Positions 1 through 10,517 of a stretch of 64,000 bases of DNA are shown piece after piece. The position numbers and the translations under genes were made by a program. A model generated the notes under the pieces. The model was not told where the DNA came from and made no database searches. It saw nothing but the letters and a program-made list of their open reading frames with translations. This stretch comes from CAVTYH01 sp963738835. GTDB taxonomy: Bacteria > Planctomycetota > Planctomycetia > Pirellulales > JADZDJ01. Positions within the stretch are counted from its first letter, which is position 1, and every line of letters begins with the position of its first letter. The stretch is taken from positions 111,073 through 175,072 of the forward strand of contig CAVTYH010000010.1 in NCBI GenBank assembly GCA_963738835.1, in the 5' to 3' direction.

Positions 1-1
1 A

Positions 2-3000
2 GCCATTGGCACGGGTGCGCTGACATTGGGACTGAACTCCACGATCGATGCCGCCGGTGCCGCGCACTCGCTCACCAACAACAACGCCATCAATGTTAAC
101 GGCGACTTCACGTTCACCGGTTCCAACAATTTGAACCTTGGCACCGGTCCCATGGCGATCACCTTCAATCCGGGCAACGCCCCCGAAGCCAATCCCGGAG
201 CAACCAACTCGACCGGGACGACCTCGACTTTTAACGTCGCTGCCGGCACACTCACCATCGGCGGGACCGTGAACGGCCCCGGGGTATCGATCGTGAAAAC
301 TGGGGGCGGTAAATTGGTGTTTACCGGTGCCGTAAATCATTCACAGACAACGATCATCCACAATGGCGAGCTGGTGACCTCCGGATCACTGGGCACGATC
401 AACCAGAATATTCAAATCTCGCCGTACTCGACCGACAACGGCTCCTTCACAGTTAATGGAGGAACCGTGACTGCCGCGCAGATAAGCATCAGCGGAAATG
501 CCGGTAATGCCCTCACGAATGGCGCCGGCAGTGGTCCCGCCACAATGACCATCAATGGCGGAACGGTGACCACCGGGACCTGGTTCACGGTTGGCGGCGG
601 TGCCAATAACGCAGCACAGGCGCCCACAACCGGCACCTTCAACATGAACGGCGGGACGCTGATCATCAACACCGGCGTCAACGGCGCTCAGTTCGAAATC
701 GGCAATTTCGCCAACATGACCGGCATCGTGAATCAAACGGCCGGCGATATTAATTTGTACAACAACGCTCGTGTGGCGATGTTGGCTAATCCCGGATCGC
801 TCTCGGCCATATACACCATGAGCGGCGGCACGCTGACGGGATTCACCAACGGCGGCATCTCGCACGGCGGCGGTGCGCTGAATGTGGGCGTGAACGCAGG
901 CACAGGAGTTTTCAACTTCAGTGGTGGAACCATTTGGATGCAATCAGTCACTGCCGCAACGGCTGCCACCACCACGTTCAATTTCGACGGCGGCACATTA
1001 AAGGCCGCGACAGCCAACGCTAATTTCATCACGAACATCGATAACCTCAATATTTCTCAGAATGCGGCCGGACCGGTGACCATCGATGACAACGGCGTCA
1101 TCATCACCATCCCCAACAACATCCTGCATGGCACTTTTGCCGCCACGGATGCCGGCATCATCAAGCAGGGAATCGGAACGATGGCTCTGTCGGGCACCAA
1201 CACGTTCAACGGCGGTATTCGTCTAAACGCAGGTACCCTGGGCATCAATAACGCACGCGCGCTTGGAACCGGTTCGCTCACGATCAATGCACCGGGGGTG
1301 AGCATCGACAATATCAGTGGCGCGGCCGTTACTTTAGCCAACGTCAATCCGCAAAATTGGAACAACGACTTTACGTACGCTGGATCGGCCAGCCTCAATA
1401 TGGGCACGGGTCCAATTACCCTGAATGCCACACGCACCGTCACCACGAATCTTACGAATGCCAACACCACGCTCACCGAAGGCGGCGTCATCAGCGGCAG
1501 CGGCTTCGGACTGATTAAAGCCGGCCCAGGAAACCTGGCTCTTACCGGCGCCAACGCCTACACCGGAGCTACGACTGTTTCCGGCGGCAACTTGGTGTTG
1601 TCGGGAACTGGCTCCGTCAACGCCTCCAGCGGAATTGCCATTAGCGGTGGTAGGTTGCTCCAAACCAGCTCGGTTGCAATTAGCCCGGCGGTGGCGCTGA
1701 GTTCCGGAACATTGGATGGCACCACGACGGTCAATACCGTGAACGTCGCCAACTCGTTGGCCGCAGTGGTGACGCACGGAAACGGCGGAACAACGCCAAT
1801 TACCATTGGCGCACTCAACTTTGCAGGGGCGGGCACATTGAGTATTCGCACGTCGGAAGCCACGGCGGCGACGCCTAAAATTGCCACCACTTCCGTTTCC
1901 ACAAACGCGGCCGGAAACGTAGTAATCAACGCCGCCAATACCGGTAACTTCTGGCTCGGCGGCGCCACGTATTCGGTCTTGAGTTATTCCGGCGCCATCG
2001 GCGGTGCGGGCTTCAACCAATTTTTGGTCGGGCAGTTCGCAAACCTGGGGGCCAGGCAGACGGTTTCGCTTACCAATCCAGCCGGTCTTATTAACGTGGT
2101 CATCGGCGGCGACACCGCGATTTGGACCGGCGCTGGCGACGGAAACTGGGATCTGGCCGCGCATACGCCACAGAATTGGAAACTCTCTTCGTCCGGCACA
2201 CCGACGAACTTTGTGACCAACGACGCTGCCGAATTTCAGGATGGCGCCGTCACTGGCATTGTGAATCTCACGGCCAACGTTAGCACCGCGTACATGCGGT
2301 TCACCAATACCGCGGCGACGCCGTATACGCTGCAATCGACCGGCGGGTTTGGAGTCTCTTCCGGCACAATGTTTCTCAATGGCACCGGCTCCGTGACCAT
2401 CGCCAATAACAACACGTACACGGGGGGTACGACCCTGAACAGCGGCACGCTCAATATTAAGAGCGCAGGTGCGGTGGGCACGGGTCCACTAACGCTTAAC
2501 GGCGGCACCATTGACAATACCAGCGGAGCATTGCTCACGCTCTCGACTAACAATGCGGTGAACTTAAACGGTAACGTAACGTTCACTGGAACGAACGACT
2601 TAAGCTTTGGCACTGGTACGGTGAATCTTGTCGGCAATAGCTCGCTCAATACTGTCGCCGGCGTCCTTACGACAGGTCCCATCTTCGGGACCGGCAACCT
2701 TACCAAGTCTGGCACAGGCACGTGGACGATTTTGCCCACCGCAGGCAATGGCGGCGCGCAGACATCGACCATTAGCGGCGACCTGATTGTCAACGGCGGG
2801 TTAGTTAATCTTGGCCAGAACGACACGTTCTTTGGCGGCCTCATTGGCAGCGGCACGGTCGCCAATGGCAGTGCTACCACACGCTGGATGACCGTCGGCA
2901 CCGATAACACCGATACCACGTTCTCCGGAACCCTGGTCGACGGTGCCGGCGCAACGGCAACGGGCGGTAACCTGGGTTTGAGAAAACGTGGCTCGGGCAC

Positions 3001-4924
3001 GCTGACGCTCTCCGGCGCCAACACCTTGAGCGAACAGTTGACCTTTGAATCAGGTCGAGTGCTCCTCACAGGAAGCATCATCCCAGGCAATCACATTACC
3101 AACCAGGGACAGGTCCAAATTGGCACCAATGCCACGGCCGGGCTAGTTAATGGAATCCTGGAACTCCAAGGCGGCAATTTACAGGCCAGGAAGGACAATG
3201 CTCCGAGCGTATTGATTGCAAATGGGGCGGGGCAGGCTGGCGCGTTGCGAGTTGGCCCGGGCAGCATACTGAATTCCGCGAACGAACTTTGGATCGGGCA
3301 AGGCAATAGTGGGTCGTACGGCGTTATGGATATGACCGGCGGTACGGTCACCGTAGGAAGCTGGCTGGCGGTAGGTCGCCAGGCGGGGAAGGGCGTTCTT
3401 AATATGAGCGGCGGCTCGCTGACCGTGTCTAACAATCCGCTCACGATTGGCTCTCTGGGTACTGCCTTTACTGCGGGCACACTAGACGGCTTGGTGAATT
3501 TGTCTGGCGGTACACTCACAACCACGTCAAATACGTTCGTCGGCGAACAATCCAACGCCGTGTTGAACATGTCGGGGACGGGCCACTTGATTGTTCAAGG
3601 GGCGCAACTTCAGATCGCCGTCAACAATGCCACAAATATTAGCACGCTCAATTTGCTGGGCGGAATTGCCACAGTTCCGCAAGTCACCCGAGGTGCAGGC
3701 ACGGCCACCGTCAATTTCAACGGTGGCACGTTGCAAGCACGTGCCGACACGTCTTCGCTAATTACCACTGGCGCAGCGGGCGTGCAGAACGTCTATTCGT
3801 ACAGTGGCGGAGCGAACATTGATGATGGCGGTCACAATGTGACTTTGGATGCAATCGTGCAGGCGCCCACCGGCAGCGGAGTCAGTGCGACAGGCTTGAC
3901 GGTTAGCGGGGGAGGCTATATTGGCACTCCTCAAGTGTACATTACTGGCGGCGGCGGAACGGGCGCCACGGCCAATGCCACGATCGATTCCAACGGAAAC
4001 TTAACAGGAATTGTCATCACCAATCCTGGCATCGGTTATACCAGCCCACCGACGTTTGCGCTCAACGGTGGCGGCATTGGCAACACAGGCGCCATTGGAG
4101 GGGCAGCCACACTGGTTGCCAATACCAGCGGCGGCCTGAATAAACTGGGCGCCGGCACGCTTACACTATCGGGCGCCAATACCTATACGGGCCCGACCAC
4201 GGTGAGTCAGGGCGTTTTAGTCTTGGGTAACAACAACACCATCGACACATCGTCGCAACTCGTCATGAACGGGGGCACGCTCAACATCGCTGGCGCGGCG
4301 CCCACCCTGGCCGCAACGCTGAAATTGACGGCCAACTCCGGCATCGATTTCGGCCTTGGCGCCAGCACGCTGATATTGGCCGACAGCCACTTAATTCCGT
4401 GGACCACGGGCACCACGCTGTCGATCCTGAATTGGAGCGGCAACGTGAATACCGGTGGTGGGATCGATCAGCTAATCGTCGGCACCACCAGCGGCGGATT
4501 GACGACCGGCGTCGGCGGGCAAGTCGGTCAATTTCACTTCCAGGGATTCAATGGGTCGACAATTCGTCCCAATGGTGAGGTCGTTCCGACATCGGTTTCG
4601 ACGAAGGTTTTGGGAGATTGGGATGGCAATGGAACTGTGACGTCCGCAGATGTGACGGCGATGCTGACGGCCCTCACCGACCTGAATGCTTACAAAGCTC
4701 TCAAGAGCTGGTCGACCGATGACCTGCTCAATGTCGGCGACGTGAACCTTTCAGGCACTATCACTAACGCCGATATTCAAGCCGAACTGGATCTGCCCGG
4801 CATCGGTGCCGGCGCCGGCACTGTCGCCGGGGTGCCGGAACCGACAACGTTAGTGTTACTCGTCTTCGGAGCGCTGCCTGGCTATTTTGTCGTTCGCAGG
4901 CGGCGGAAGAACGCCGACATTTAA
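2..4924 (+). CDS. Giant PATR-repeat surface protein with dockerin-like loops and PEP-CTERM tail (5' end outside window)
   Basis: The frame is open from base 2, so the true start lies upstream and at least 1640 residues are visible. Most of the protein is repeats of the autotransporter-associated beta-strand type (PATR, PF12951), seen as recurring 'GAGTLTLSGANTYTG' and 'NGGTLN' blocks that predict a long beta-solenoid. Near 3880-4090 there is a different Gly-rich insert ('GGGGTGATANATID'). The C-terminus has two calcium-loop motifs (DWDGNGTVTSADV and DVNLSGTITNADIQ) about 40 residues apart, then VPEPTTL, a hydrophobic stretch and RRRRK, which is a PEP-CTERM sorting signal. There is no outer-membrane barrel, so secretion and anchoring by an exosortase-like system is inferred rather than autotransport. 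Ligand and role are unknown; adhesion or polysaccharide binding is only a guess. Confidence 0.88.
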   Translation, partial: AIGTGALTLGLNSTIDAAGAAHSLTNNNAINVNGDFTFTGSNNLNLGTGPMAITFNPGNAPEANPGATNSTGTTSTFNVAAGTLTIGGTVNGPGVSIVKTGGGKLVFTGAVNHSQTTIIHNGELVTSGSLGTINQNIQISPYSTDNGSFTVNGGTVTAAQISISGNAGNALTNGAGSGPATMTINGGTVTTGTWFTVGGGANNAAQAPTTGTFNMNGGTLIINTGVNGAQFEIGNFANMTGIVNQTAGDINLYNNARVAMLANPGSLSAIYTMSGGTLTGFTNGGISHGGGALNVGVNAGTGVFNFSGGTIWMQSVTAATAATTTFNFDGGTLKAATANANFITNIDNLNISQNAAGPVTIDDNGVIITIPNNILHGTFAATDAGIIKQGIGTMALSGTNTFNGGIRLNAGTLGINNARALGTGSLTINAPGVSIDNISGAAVTLANVNPQNWNNDFTYAGSASLNMGTGPITLNATRTVTTNLTNANTTLTEGGVISGSGFGLIKAGPGNLALTGANAYTGATTVSGGNLVLSGTGSVNASSGIAISGGRLLQTSSVAISPAVALSSGTLDGTTTVNTVNVANSLAAVVTHGNGGTTPITIGALNFAGAGTLSIRTSEATAATPKIATTSVSTNAAGNVVINAANTGNFWLGGATYSVLSYSGAIGGAGFNQFLVGQFANLGARQTVSLTNPAGLINVVIGGDTAIWTGAGDGNWDLAAHTPQNWKLSSSGTPTNFVTNDAAEFQDGAVTGIVNLTANVSTAYMRFTNTAATPYTLQSTGGFGVSSGTMFLNGTGSVTIANNNTYTGGTTLNSGTLNIKSAGAVGTGPLTLNGGTIDNTSGALLTLSTNNAVNLNGNVTFTGTNDLSFGTGTVNLVGNSSLNTVAGVLTTGPIFGTGNLTKSGTGTWTILPTAGNGGAQTSTISGDLIVNGGLVNLGQNDTFFGGLIGSGTVANGSATTRWMTVGTDNTDTTFSGTLVDGAGATATGGNLGLRKRGSGTLTLSGANTLSEQLTFESGRVLLTGSIIPGNHITNQGQVQIGTNATAGLVNGILELQGGNLQARKDNAPSVLIANGAGQAGALRVGPGSILNSANELWIGQGNSGSYGVMDMTGGTVTVGSWLAVGRQAGKGVLNMSGGSLTVSNNPLTIGSLGTAFTAGTLDGLVNLSGGTLTTTSNTFVGEQSNAVLNMSGTGHLIVQGAQLQIAVNNATNISTLNLLGGIATVPQVTRGAGTATVNFNGGTLQARADTSSLITTGAAGVQNVYSYSGGANIDDGGHNVTLDAIVQAPTGSGVSATGLTVSGGGYIGTPQVYITGGGGTGATANATIDSNGNLTGIVITNPGIGYTSPPTFALNGGGIGNTGAIGGAATLVANTSGGLNKLGAGTLTLSGANTYTGPTTVSQGVLVLGNNNTIDTSSQLVMNGGTLNIAGAAPTLAATLKLTANSGIDFGLGASTLILADSHLIPWTTGTTLSILNWSGNVNTGGGIDQLIVGTTSGGLTTGVGGQVGQFHFQGFNGSTIRPNGEVVPTSVSTKVLGDWDGNGTVTSADVTAMLTALTDLNAYKALKSWSTDDLLNVGDVNLSGTITNADIQAELDLPGIGAGAGTVAGVPEPTTLVLLVFGALPGYFVVRRRRKNADI

Positions 4925-4949
4925 GAAGAGCGTCATCGAGATAATCGCA

Positions 4950-4982
4950 TTAACGAGAGCAGGCATAGCCTGCTCTCGTTAA
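4950..4982 (+). terminator. Perfect 15-bp hairpin after the PATR gene
   Basis: Arms 4950-4964 and 4968-4982 are exact reverse complements (TTAACGAGAGCAGGC) around a 3-base loop. The hairpin begins 26 bases after the stop codon. The following bases (attgtatataat) are AT-rich but lack a clean T-run, so termination efficiency is uncertain. The TATAAT at 4989-4994 just behind it could be the -10 of the next gene. Confidence 0.6.
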
Positions 4983-5043
4983 ATTGTATATAATCTACAA
5001 TCGACCAGGGCATCTGCTCTCGCCAAGAGGGAAGGAGATAGCA

Positions 5044-6147
5044 GTGAAAACGAACCCTATTTACCGAGCGTCGCAGCAAGCCTCAGCAGAAACTCTGAAC
5101 GCGCGCAGGAAAGCCTGGCGAGGCAGCCGGGGCTTTACCTTGGTTGAACTGTTGGTGGTCATTGCGATTATTGGAATTCTAATCGCCCTGCTGCTGCCTG
5201 CGATCCAGGCTGCTCGCGAATCAGCCCGCCGCAGCCAGTGTGCCAATAATCTCAAGCAGCTGGGTTTGGCCATGACGGCCCACGACAATGCTCGCAAGAC
5301 GCTGCCCCCAGGCACGAAATATGGGCCCGGGGATACGTTTCCTCCGGGGTATTTAACCGTCGGCCAGTGGTATGACGACCACGGTTGGTATTCCTTTGTC
5401 GGCCCCTACATCGAAGAAGTGGGCTTTGTGAAAGCCATCAATACGAATGTCACATTTAGTGATGTCAGCAATTATCGAGCCCGAACCTACAAGATTAGCC
5501 TCTATGAATGCCCGTCGGATGGCATGCAGCATAATGAATGGCCGTCGATGAATTGGTCTCGTTGGCGCGGCAACTACTCGGTGAATTTCGGGAACACCAA
5601 TTATGGCCAGGGAAATCTGCCGACCATCGGCGCTTATCCGTCCACCAAATTTTACGGCGCTCCTTTTATGTATCGTAAAAGTCGCGCCCTCAAAAACATT
5701 CCCGACGGAACTAGCAATACCTTGCTGATGGGCGAAATGCGGACCATTAAAGATTTCGGTAATACCTGGGGCGGACCCATCAGCGAGATTGAAGAGGCAA
5801 CGGGCGGTGCAACCTTTGAAGGCGCATTGCCGCCGAATTCGATCTTAGGTGACAACGCCGTACGTGTCGCCTGCATTATGAACAATGGCGGCTGTAGTGA
5901 ACAGACGGCAGTTCCCATTGAGGCTTTAGACGGCGTTCCAGCTTGCACCTGCGCTGGCGGCGGCGGTTCCGAAGGGGCCGAGTATTTTGCGTCGCGGAGC
6001 AAACATACGGGAGGCGTGAACGTATGTTGCTGCGATGGCTCAGTCCATTTCCTTAGCGACAGCATCAACATCATTGTGTGGCGCACTCTTTGTAGCGCCG
6101 CGGGCGGCGCCAACCCCGGAGAGTCTTCGGCGTCCAGTGCGTTCTAA
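5044..6147 (+). CDS. DUF1559 pseudopilin-like protein
   Basis: I chose the GTG at 5044 because GGAAGGAG lies just upstream; the frame is open further back but without a ribosome site. The product is 367 residues. It has a basic N-terminal leader, then a type IV pilin-like prepilin site (GFTLVELLVVIAIIGIL) and the usual DUF1559 continuation LLPAIQAARESARRSQC. The C-terminus carries the family hallmark CDGSVHFLS near residues 335-345. Two cysteine clusters (CTCAGGGG and VCCCDGS) are unusual. DUF1559 proteins are greatly expanded in planctomycetes and are thought to be processed by prepilin peptidase and exported; their function is not known. The GH127 gene follows after 39 bases, so the two may be co-transcribed. 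Confidence 0.9.
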   Translation: MKTNPIYRASQQASAETLNARRKAWRGSRGFTLVELLVVIAIIGILIALLLPAIQAARESARRSQCANNLKQLGLAMTAHDNARKTLPPGTKYGPGDTFPPGYLTVGQWYDDHGWYSFVGPYIEEVGFVKAINTNVTFSDVSNYRARTYKISLYECPSDGMQHNEWPSMNWSRWRGNYSVNFGNTNYGQGNLPTIGAYPSTKFYGAPFMYRKSRALKNIPDGTSNTLLMGEMRTIKDFGNTWGGPISEIEEATGGATFEGALPPNSILGDNAVRVACIMNNGGCSEQTAVPIEALDGVPACTCAGGGGSEGAEYFASRSKHTGGVNVCCCDGSVHFLSDSINIIVWRTLCSAAGGANPGESSASSAF

Positions 6148-6186
6148 ACGCCGGCAATCGTCGCGCGGGCTACCGATTACACGCCT

Positions 6187-8697
6187 ATGTCATCGCCAGT
6201 GCATTTTTGTTCTTGCTGGCAAACGCTCCTCGTCATTGGGTGTCTGGGAGCAGCGGTGACGTCGGGTACTTTAACGCTCGGGGCCGAGTCGGTTCCAGCT
6301 CCGAGCGTGCAGGCAATTCAGAATAAGGTGCCCACGCTGGCCCAGCCCGTTCCCCTGGGAGATGTTCGTCTCACAGGCGGTCCCCTGAAGCACGCGCAAG
6401 ATCTGGATGCCGAGTATCTGCTCAAGCTCGAGCCCGATCGCATGCTGTACTACCTGCGGCTGCGCGCCGGTTTGGAGCCCAAAGCCCAGCGCGGCTACGG
6501 CGGATGGGATGGCGACGGGCGACAACTCACCGGTCATATTGCCGGGCATTATCTCTCGGCCGTGAGTTATATGTATGCCGCCACCGGCGATCCGCGCTTC
6601 AAAGACCGCGTCGATTACTTGGTGAAGGAGCTCCAGGAAATTCAAGACAAACACGGCGACGGCTACATTGGCGCCCTGTTGGGCGGCGCCGGCCGCGGCG
6701 GCACAGGTGGCGGGCGCGGCACTCCGCAATTGGTCGATGGCAAAACGCTGTTCGAGCAACTTGCCGCGGGCACGATTCGCTCCGGCGGGTTCGACCTGAA
6801 CGGCATGTGGTCGCCGTGGTATGTCCAGCACAAAATATTCGCCGGGCTGCGTGATGCTTACCGCATCGCGGGGAATCGCACAGCCTTAGAAGTTGAAGAG
6901 AAATTCGCCGGCTGGGTCGAAAGCATTCTCTCCAAGTTAAACGAGCAGCAAATCCAGCAGATGCTGTTCACGGAATTCGGCGGCATGAACGAGGTGCTGG
7001 CCGATCTCTACGCCGACACCGGTGACCAGCGCTGGCTGGCGCTGTCCGATAAATTCGAACACACAGCCATCGTCAACCCACTCGCCCAAGGGACCGACAT
7101 CCTGAACGGCAAGCACGGCAACACGCAGGTCCCCAAGTTGCTGGGCGAATTAAAACGCTACGAGTACACCGGCAACGCGACAGATGGCAACGCCGCCAGG
7201 TTCTTCTTCGACCAGGTGGCCTTTCACCACAGCTTTGCGACCGGCGGTCATGGACGCAATGAGTACTTTGGAAAACCCGATGTGCTCAATCCAATGATCG
7301 AGGGCCGCACGGCGGAATCGTGCAACGTGTACAACATGCTGAAGATGGCGCACGAACTGTTCGCACTCGAACCGGACATCAAATACGCGAACTTCCACGA
7401 ACGCGCGCTCTTCAATCACATTTTGGCGTCGATCAATCCGGAAACGGGTCAAACTTCTTACATGGTGCCCGTCGGCCAGGGCGTGATTCAAGAATATCAG
7501 CGCATGCTCGGGCCGGGCGAGAGCTTCACTTGTTGTGTCGGCACGGGGATGGAAAGCCACGCGCTGCACGGTTATGGAGTGTACTACGAAGCCGGCAACA
7601 AGCTGTGGATCAATCTGTTTGCGCCAAGTGTTGCCCAGTGGAAATCGCAAGCCGCGACGGTCGAAATGGAGACTTCATTTCCTCTAGGGAACGACGCCAC
7701 GCTGAAAATCTCTGTCGATGCTCCCAAAGAATTGACGCTGGCCATTCGCCGCCCCTACTGGGCAGGCGAAGGGTTCGCGGTGACGGTTAATGGCAAGGCT
7801 CTGGATGCACTTCCCCAGCCAGATTCTTACGTCGAGATCAAACGAACTTGGAAATCCGGCGACGTGGTCGCGCTGACGCTTCCCAAGAAACTCTGGAAAG
7901 CGGCCTTGCCCGACAATCCATCGAAGGCCGCGCTCATGTGGGGGCCGCTGGTTCTGGCTGGCGATATGAGCGGCATGGCTGGCGCCACCGGCGGCCGAGC
8001 CCGGGGTGGTTCTGCGTCGAGCTATCCGGTGTTTGTGACCGACGAAACTTCGGTCGAGAACTGGCTCTTGCCCGTCTCCGGCGCAGAGGGCACGTTCAAA
8101 GCCCGCGGACAATTGCCGTCTGGCGATCAGGATGTTGAAGTCACGTTTGTTCCCTTCTACCAGTTGCACGACAAACGCTATGGCATTTACTGGGACATCA
8201 TGACCCGTGCCGACTGGCAGCAGCGCGCCCGTCAGTTGGCCGCCGAGCAAGCGAAGCAGCAGAAGCTGACCGCCGCCACGGTCGGATTCGTGCAACCCGG
8301 CGAAATGCAACCCGAACGAGATTTCAATTATCAAGCCGGGGAAGAATCCAGACCCGTGCGTGCGCAAGATCGCCCCGGCCGACGCGCCGCCACGTGGTTC
8401 TCTTTCGATCTCCCCGTGGATGAGGCGCATCCGATGAGCCTGATCGTCACCTACCGCAATGATGAGCCGGCGCGCCGTCAGTTCGAGCTGCAAGTGGAGG
8501 GCAAAAAAATCGGCGCGCAGACCATCGAGCGCGCCGGTCCTCAAGAGCAAACCGGTTTTTTTGACGTCGAATACGGAATTCCCGCCGAGTTGGTCCACGG
8601 CCAACCAAAAGTCACTGTTCGATTTCAGGCCGCCGAGGGGAGCGAAGTCGCCCGGGTGTTTGGCCTGCGGACCATTCGCACCGACAGCGAGCGTTAA
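6187..8697 (+). CDS. GH127 beta-L-arabinofuranosidase-like glycoside hydrolase (DUF1680)
   Basis: 836 residues with an N-terminal signal peptide (hydrophobic LLVIGCLGAAVTSGTLTL, likely cleavage after GAES). The body matches the GH127 (alpha/alpha)6 barrel family: GGWDGDGRQLTGHIAGHYLS early on, then TAESCNVYNMLK with Glu377 and Cys379, and FTCCVGTGMESHALHG with Cys449 and Cys450. In characterised GH127 enzymes the equivalent Glu-x-Cys and Cys-Cys residues bind zinc, and one cysteine acts as the nucleophile, so the metal site looks complete. A Gly/Arg-rich insert (GGAGRGGTGGGRG) lies around residue 165. The expected role is removal of beta-linked arabinofuranose from plant glycans outside the cytoplasm. 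The other pectin enzymes in this window support that reading. Substrate preference cannot be told from sequence alone. Confidence 0.88.
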   Translation: MSSPVHFCSCWQTLLVIGCLGAAVTSGTLTLGAESVPAPSVQAIQNKVPTLAQPVPLGDVRLTGGPLKHAQDLDAEYLLKLEPDRMLYYLRLRAGLEPKAQRGYGGWDGDGRQLTGHIAGHYLSAVSYMYAATGDPRFKDRVDYLVKELQEIQDKHGDGYIGALLGGAGRGGTGGGRGTPQLVDGKTLFEQLAAGTIRSGGFDLNGMWSPWYVQHKIFAGLRDAYRIAGNRTALEVEEKFAGWVESILSKLNEQQIQQMLFTEFGGMNEVLADLYADTGDQRWLALSDKFEHTAIVNPLAQGTDILNGKHGNTQVPKLLGELKRYEYTGNATDGNAARFFFDQVAFHHSFATGGHGRNEYFGKPDVLNPMIEGRTAESCNVYNMLKMAHELFALEPDIKYANFHERALFNHILASINPETGQTSYMVPVGQGVIQEYQRMLGPGESFTCCVGTGMESHALHGYGVYYEAGNKLWINLFAPSVAQWKSQAATVEMETSFPLGNDATLKISVDAPKELTLAIRRPYWAGEGFAVTVNGKALDALPQPDSYVEIKRTWKSGDVVALTLPKKLWKAALPDNPSKAALMWGPLVLAGDMSGMAGATGGRARGGSASSYPVFVTDETSVENWLLPVSGAEGTFKARGQLPSGDQDVEVTFVPFYQLHDKRYGIYWDIMTRADWQQRARQLAAEQAKQQKLTAATVGFVQPGEMQPERDFNYQAGEESRPVRAQDRPGRRAATWFSFDLPVDEAHPMSLIVTYRNDEPARRQFELQVEGKKIGAQTIERAGPQEQTGFFDVEYGIPAELVHGQPKVTVRFQAAEGSEVARVFGLRTIRTDSER

Positions 8698-9181
8698 GCA
8701 GGTAGAACAGCCCCGCCCTGCCCCCCCGGTTCATTCCCAACCCGACGAAAATGCCCGGAGTTCGCCTCCTTGCCGGCGGGTACAACGGCCGGTTTTCGGC
8801 TCGTTTTTCCGGCTGAAAACCACCTTCCGTCCCGTACCAATTTATTCCAAACCAGGCGTTACTGGGCAGGTCCACCTCTGGCCGCCGGGCGACCAAAATC
8901 CTCTGATATAATTTGCACTTTTGGACGCCAATTGCTAGAATGCCAGCCGTGGGTGAGAAGCGGCAGCCAAGGGGCCAATTACTTGTCTTCATTTGGCCGA
9001 TGGTGGGATGTGGGAGTTGCGTCAGTTCTGGGAGCGCGTTTCCGTCCAGCATGGCCTTGGCAACGGGGCGGTAGCGCGGGGTGAATCACTCGGTGCATCT
9101 AGGCGACGAGAGTCGTTCTCGTTCGATCATTTATATCCGCGGAATAAACTCCGGTCGGAATGTTTTCAGGAGGGAAGTTGT
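8698..9181 (+). other. Intergenic region between GH127 and second DUF1559 gene
   Basis: 484 bases without a convincing gene. It contains an extended -10 element (TGATATAAT at 8904-8912) about 270 bases before the next start. Near 8785-8830 there are GC-rich, partly self-complementary stretches with T-runs, but I could not draw a clean terminator. Confidence 0.5.
8904..8912 (+). promoter_or_regulatory. Extended -10 promoter element
   Basis: TGATATAAT is a perfect TGn-TATAAT extended -10. No good -35 is visible 17 bases upstream, which is tolerated for this promoter class. It would give a leader of about 265 bases before the DUF1559 gene at 9182. Confidence 0.35.
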
Positions 9182-10264
9182 ATGCTGCGCAATTCACGGC
9201 GAATCGCCTCGCGTAGTGCCTTCACGTTGGTCGAGCTGCTGGTTGTCATCGCCATCATCGGCATTCTGATTGCCCTCTTGTTGCCCGCCATTCAATCGGC
9301 GCGTGAAGCCGCCCGGCTGACGGAATGCAAAAACAACTTGAAGCAGATCGGCTTGGCGTTGCAAAATCATGTCAACACGCAAAAACATTTTCCGACCGGC
9401 GGCTGGGGCTGGAATTCAACCGGCGACCCGGACCGCGGGTACGGCAAAAACCAACCTGGTGGCTGGGCCTACAACATCCTGCCGTATATGGAAGAACGGG
9501 TGGTCCACGACTATGGCAAGGGCATGCAATACCCCCAGAAAAGCTCGGCCCTCAGTCTGCAAGTCGGGTCGTTCGTCAAAGGCTTTGGCTGTCCCAGCCG
9601 GCGGTCTGAATCGATCACTTATCCGTTTACGCTTGCTGGTAGCGGTGCGGCCTACGGCAATTGGATTGTGCCACCCGGTAACCCCCCCCGAGTTGCCCGC
9701 ACCGATTATGCTGCCTGCGCCGGTAGCGAACAGCCGTTGAATAACGGTGTTGAGAACGGTGGCGGTCCCGGAGACACCAACTTAGACGGTTATGTATGGC
9801 CGTCACCTAATCCGTGCGAAGTTATTGGCAATTCCAAATATGCGACTGGCATTATCTACCAGCGCAGCACCGTTAGCATCAAACAAGTTGTCGACGGACT
9901 CAGCAAGACCTATGCGATTGGGGAAAAATTCCTGCTGGTCGACAAGTACGGCACGGGCGATGATCACGGTGACAACGAGTGGATGTTTACCGGGTACGAC
10001 AACGACACCAACCGTAGTGCCGCCGATATCGGCAACGGGGGTGCGAATGTCATCCACGACACGATCTCTGGCACCGAGATCAACGGCCAGACGCTGGCCG
10101 CCAGCGATCTTGGACGGAATCTCTGGGGCAGCGCCCACCCCAGCGCCTGGAACATGGTTTTTTGCGACGGCTCGGTCCACACCATTCCGTTCGGCATCGA
10201 TCTGAAAACGCACCAGCAGTTGGCCAACCGCATGGACCGCAAGACGCCGAAGTTTGATTTCTAA
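9182..10264 (+). CDS. DUF1559 pseudopilin-like protein
   Basis: The ATG at 9182 is preceded by CAGGAGGGAAGTTGT, a strong ribosome site, although the frame stays open upstream. The product is 360 residues. The N-terminus has the prepilin-like SAFTLVELLVVIAIIGIL and then LLPAIQSAREAARLTECKNN; the end has AHPSAWNMVFCDGSVH, the conserved DUF1559 C-terminal motif. It is a paralogue of the protein at 5044 and likewise sits directly before a carbohydrate-active enzyme gene. Surface or periplasmic localisation by a type II secretion or pilin pathway is inferred from the leader. The molecular function of the family is unknown. Confidence 0.92.
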   Translation: MLRNSRRIASRSAFTLVELLVVIAIIGILIALLLPAIQSAREAARLTECKNNLKQIGLALQNHVNTQKHFPTGGWGWNSTGDPDRGYGKNQPGGWAYNILPYMEERVVHDYGKGMQYPQKSSALSLQVGSFVKGFGCPSRRSESITYPFTLAGSGAAYGNWIVPPGNPPRVARTDYAACAGSEQPLNNGVENGGGPGDTNLDGYVWPSPNPCEVIGNSKYATGIIYQRSTVSIKQVVDGLSKTYAIGEKFLLVDKYGTGDDHGDNEWMFTGYDNDTNRSAADIGNGGANVIHDTISGTEINGQTLAASDLGRNLWGSAHPSAWNMVFCDGSVHTIPFGIDLKTHQQLANRMDRKTPKFDF

Positions 10265-10517
10265 GCGGCCGGCGTTTCTCGCGGGTGGCCCGTACAAGTG
10301 TCCGCTCCGGCGCAGCCGCAAGAGGGGCTTGGCCAGGATTCGAACTCGTGGGTTGGGCAACGACTTGGCGCAGCCTCTTGTCTGGCGTGCGCGACCGCGA
10401 TCTGCCTCCGGCTTGATCGGGGCCGGTCTGCGGGCGTTTGAGCGCAATCGGCTGGCCATGGGCGGAGCCCGGCGACAAAATTCAAAGCGGCGCCCCACCA
10501 CCTTCGGAGAATCTCAG

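Noticed and set aside
10325..10360. GGATTCGAACTC, whose complement resembles a tRNA T-loop (GAGTTCGAATCC)
   Set aside because: The five bases on either side do not pair, no anticodon or acceptor stem can be drawn, and no CCA end is present.
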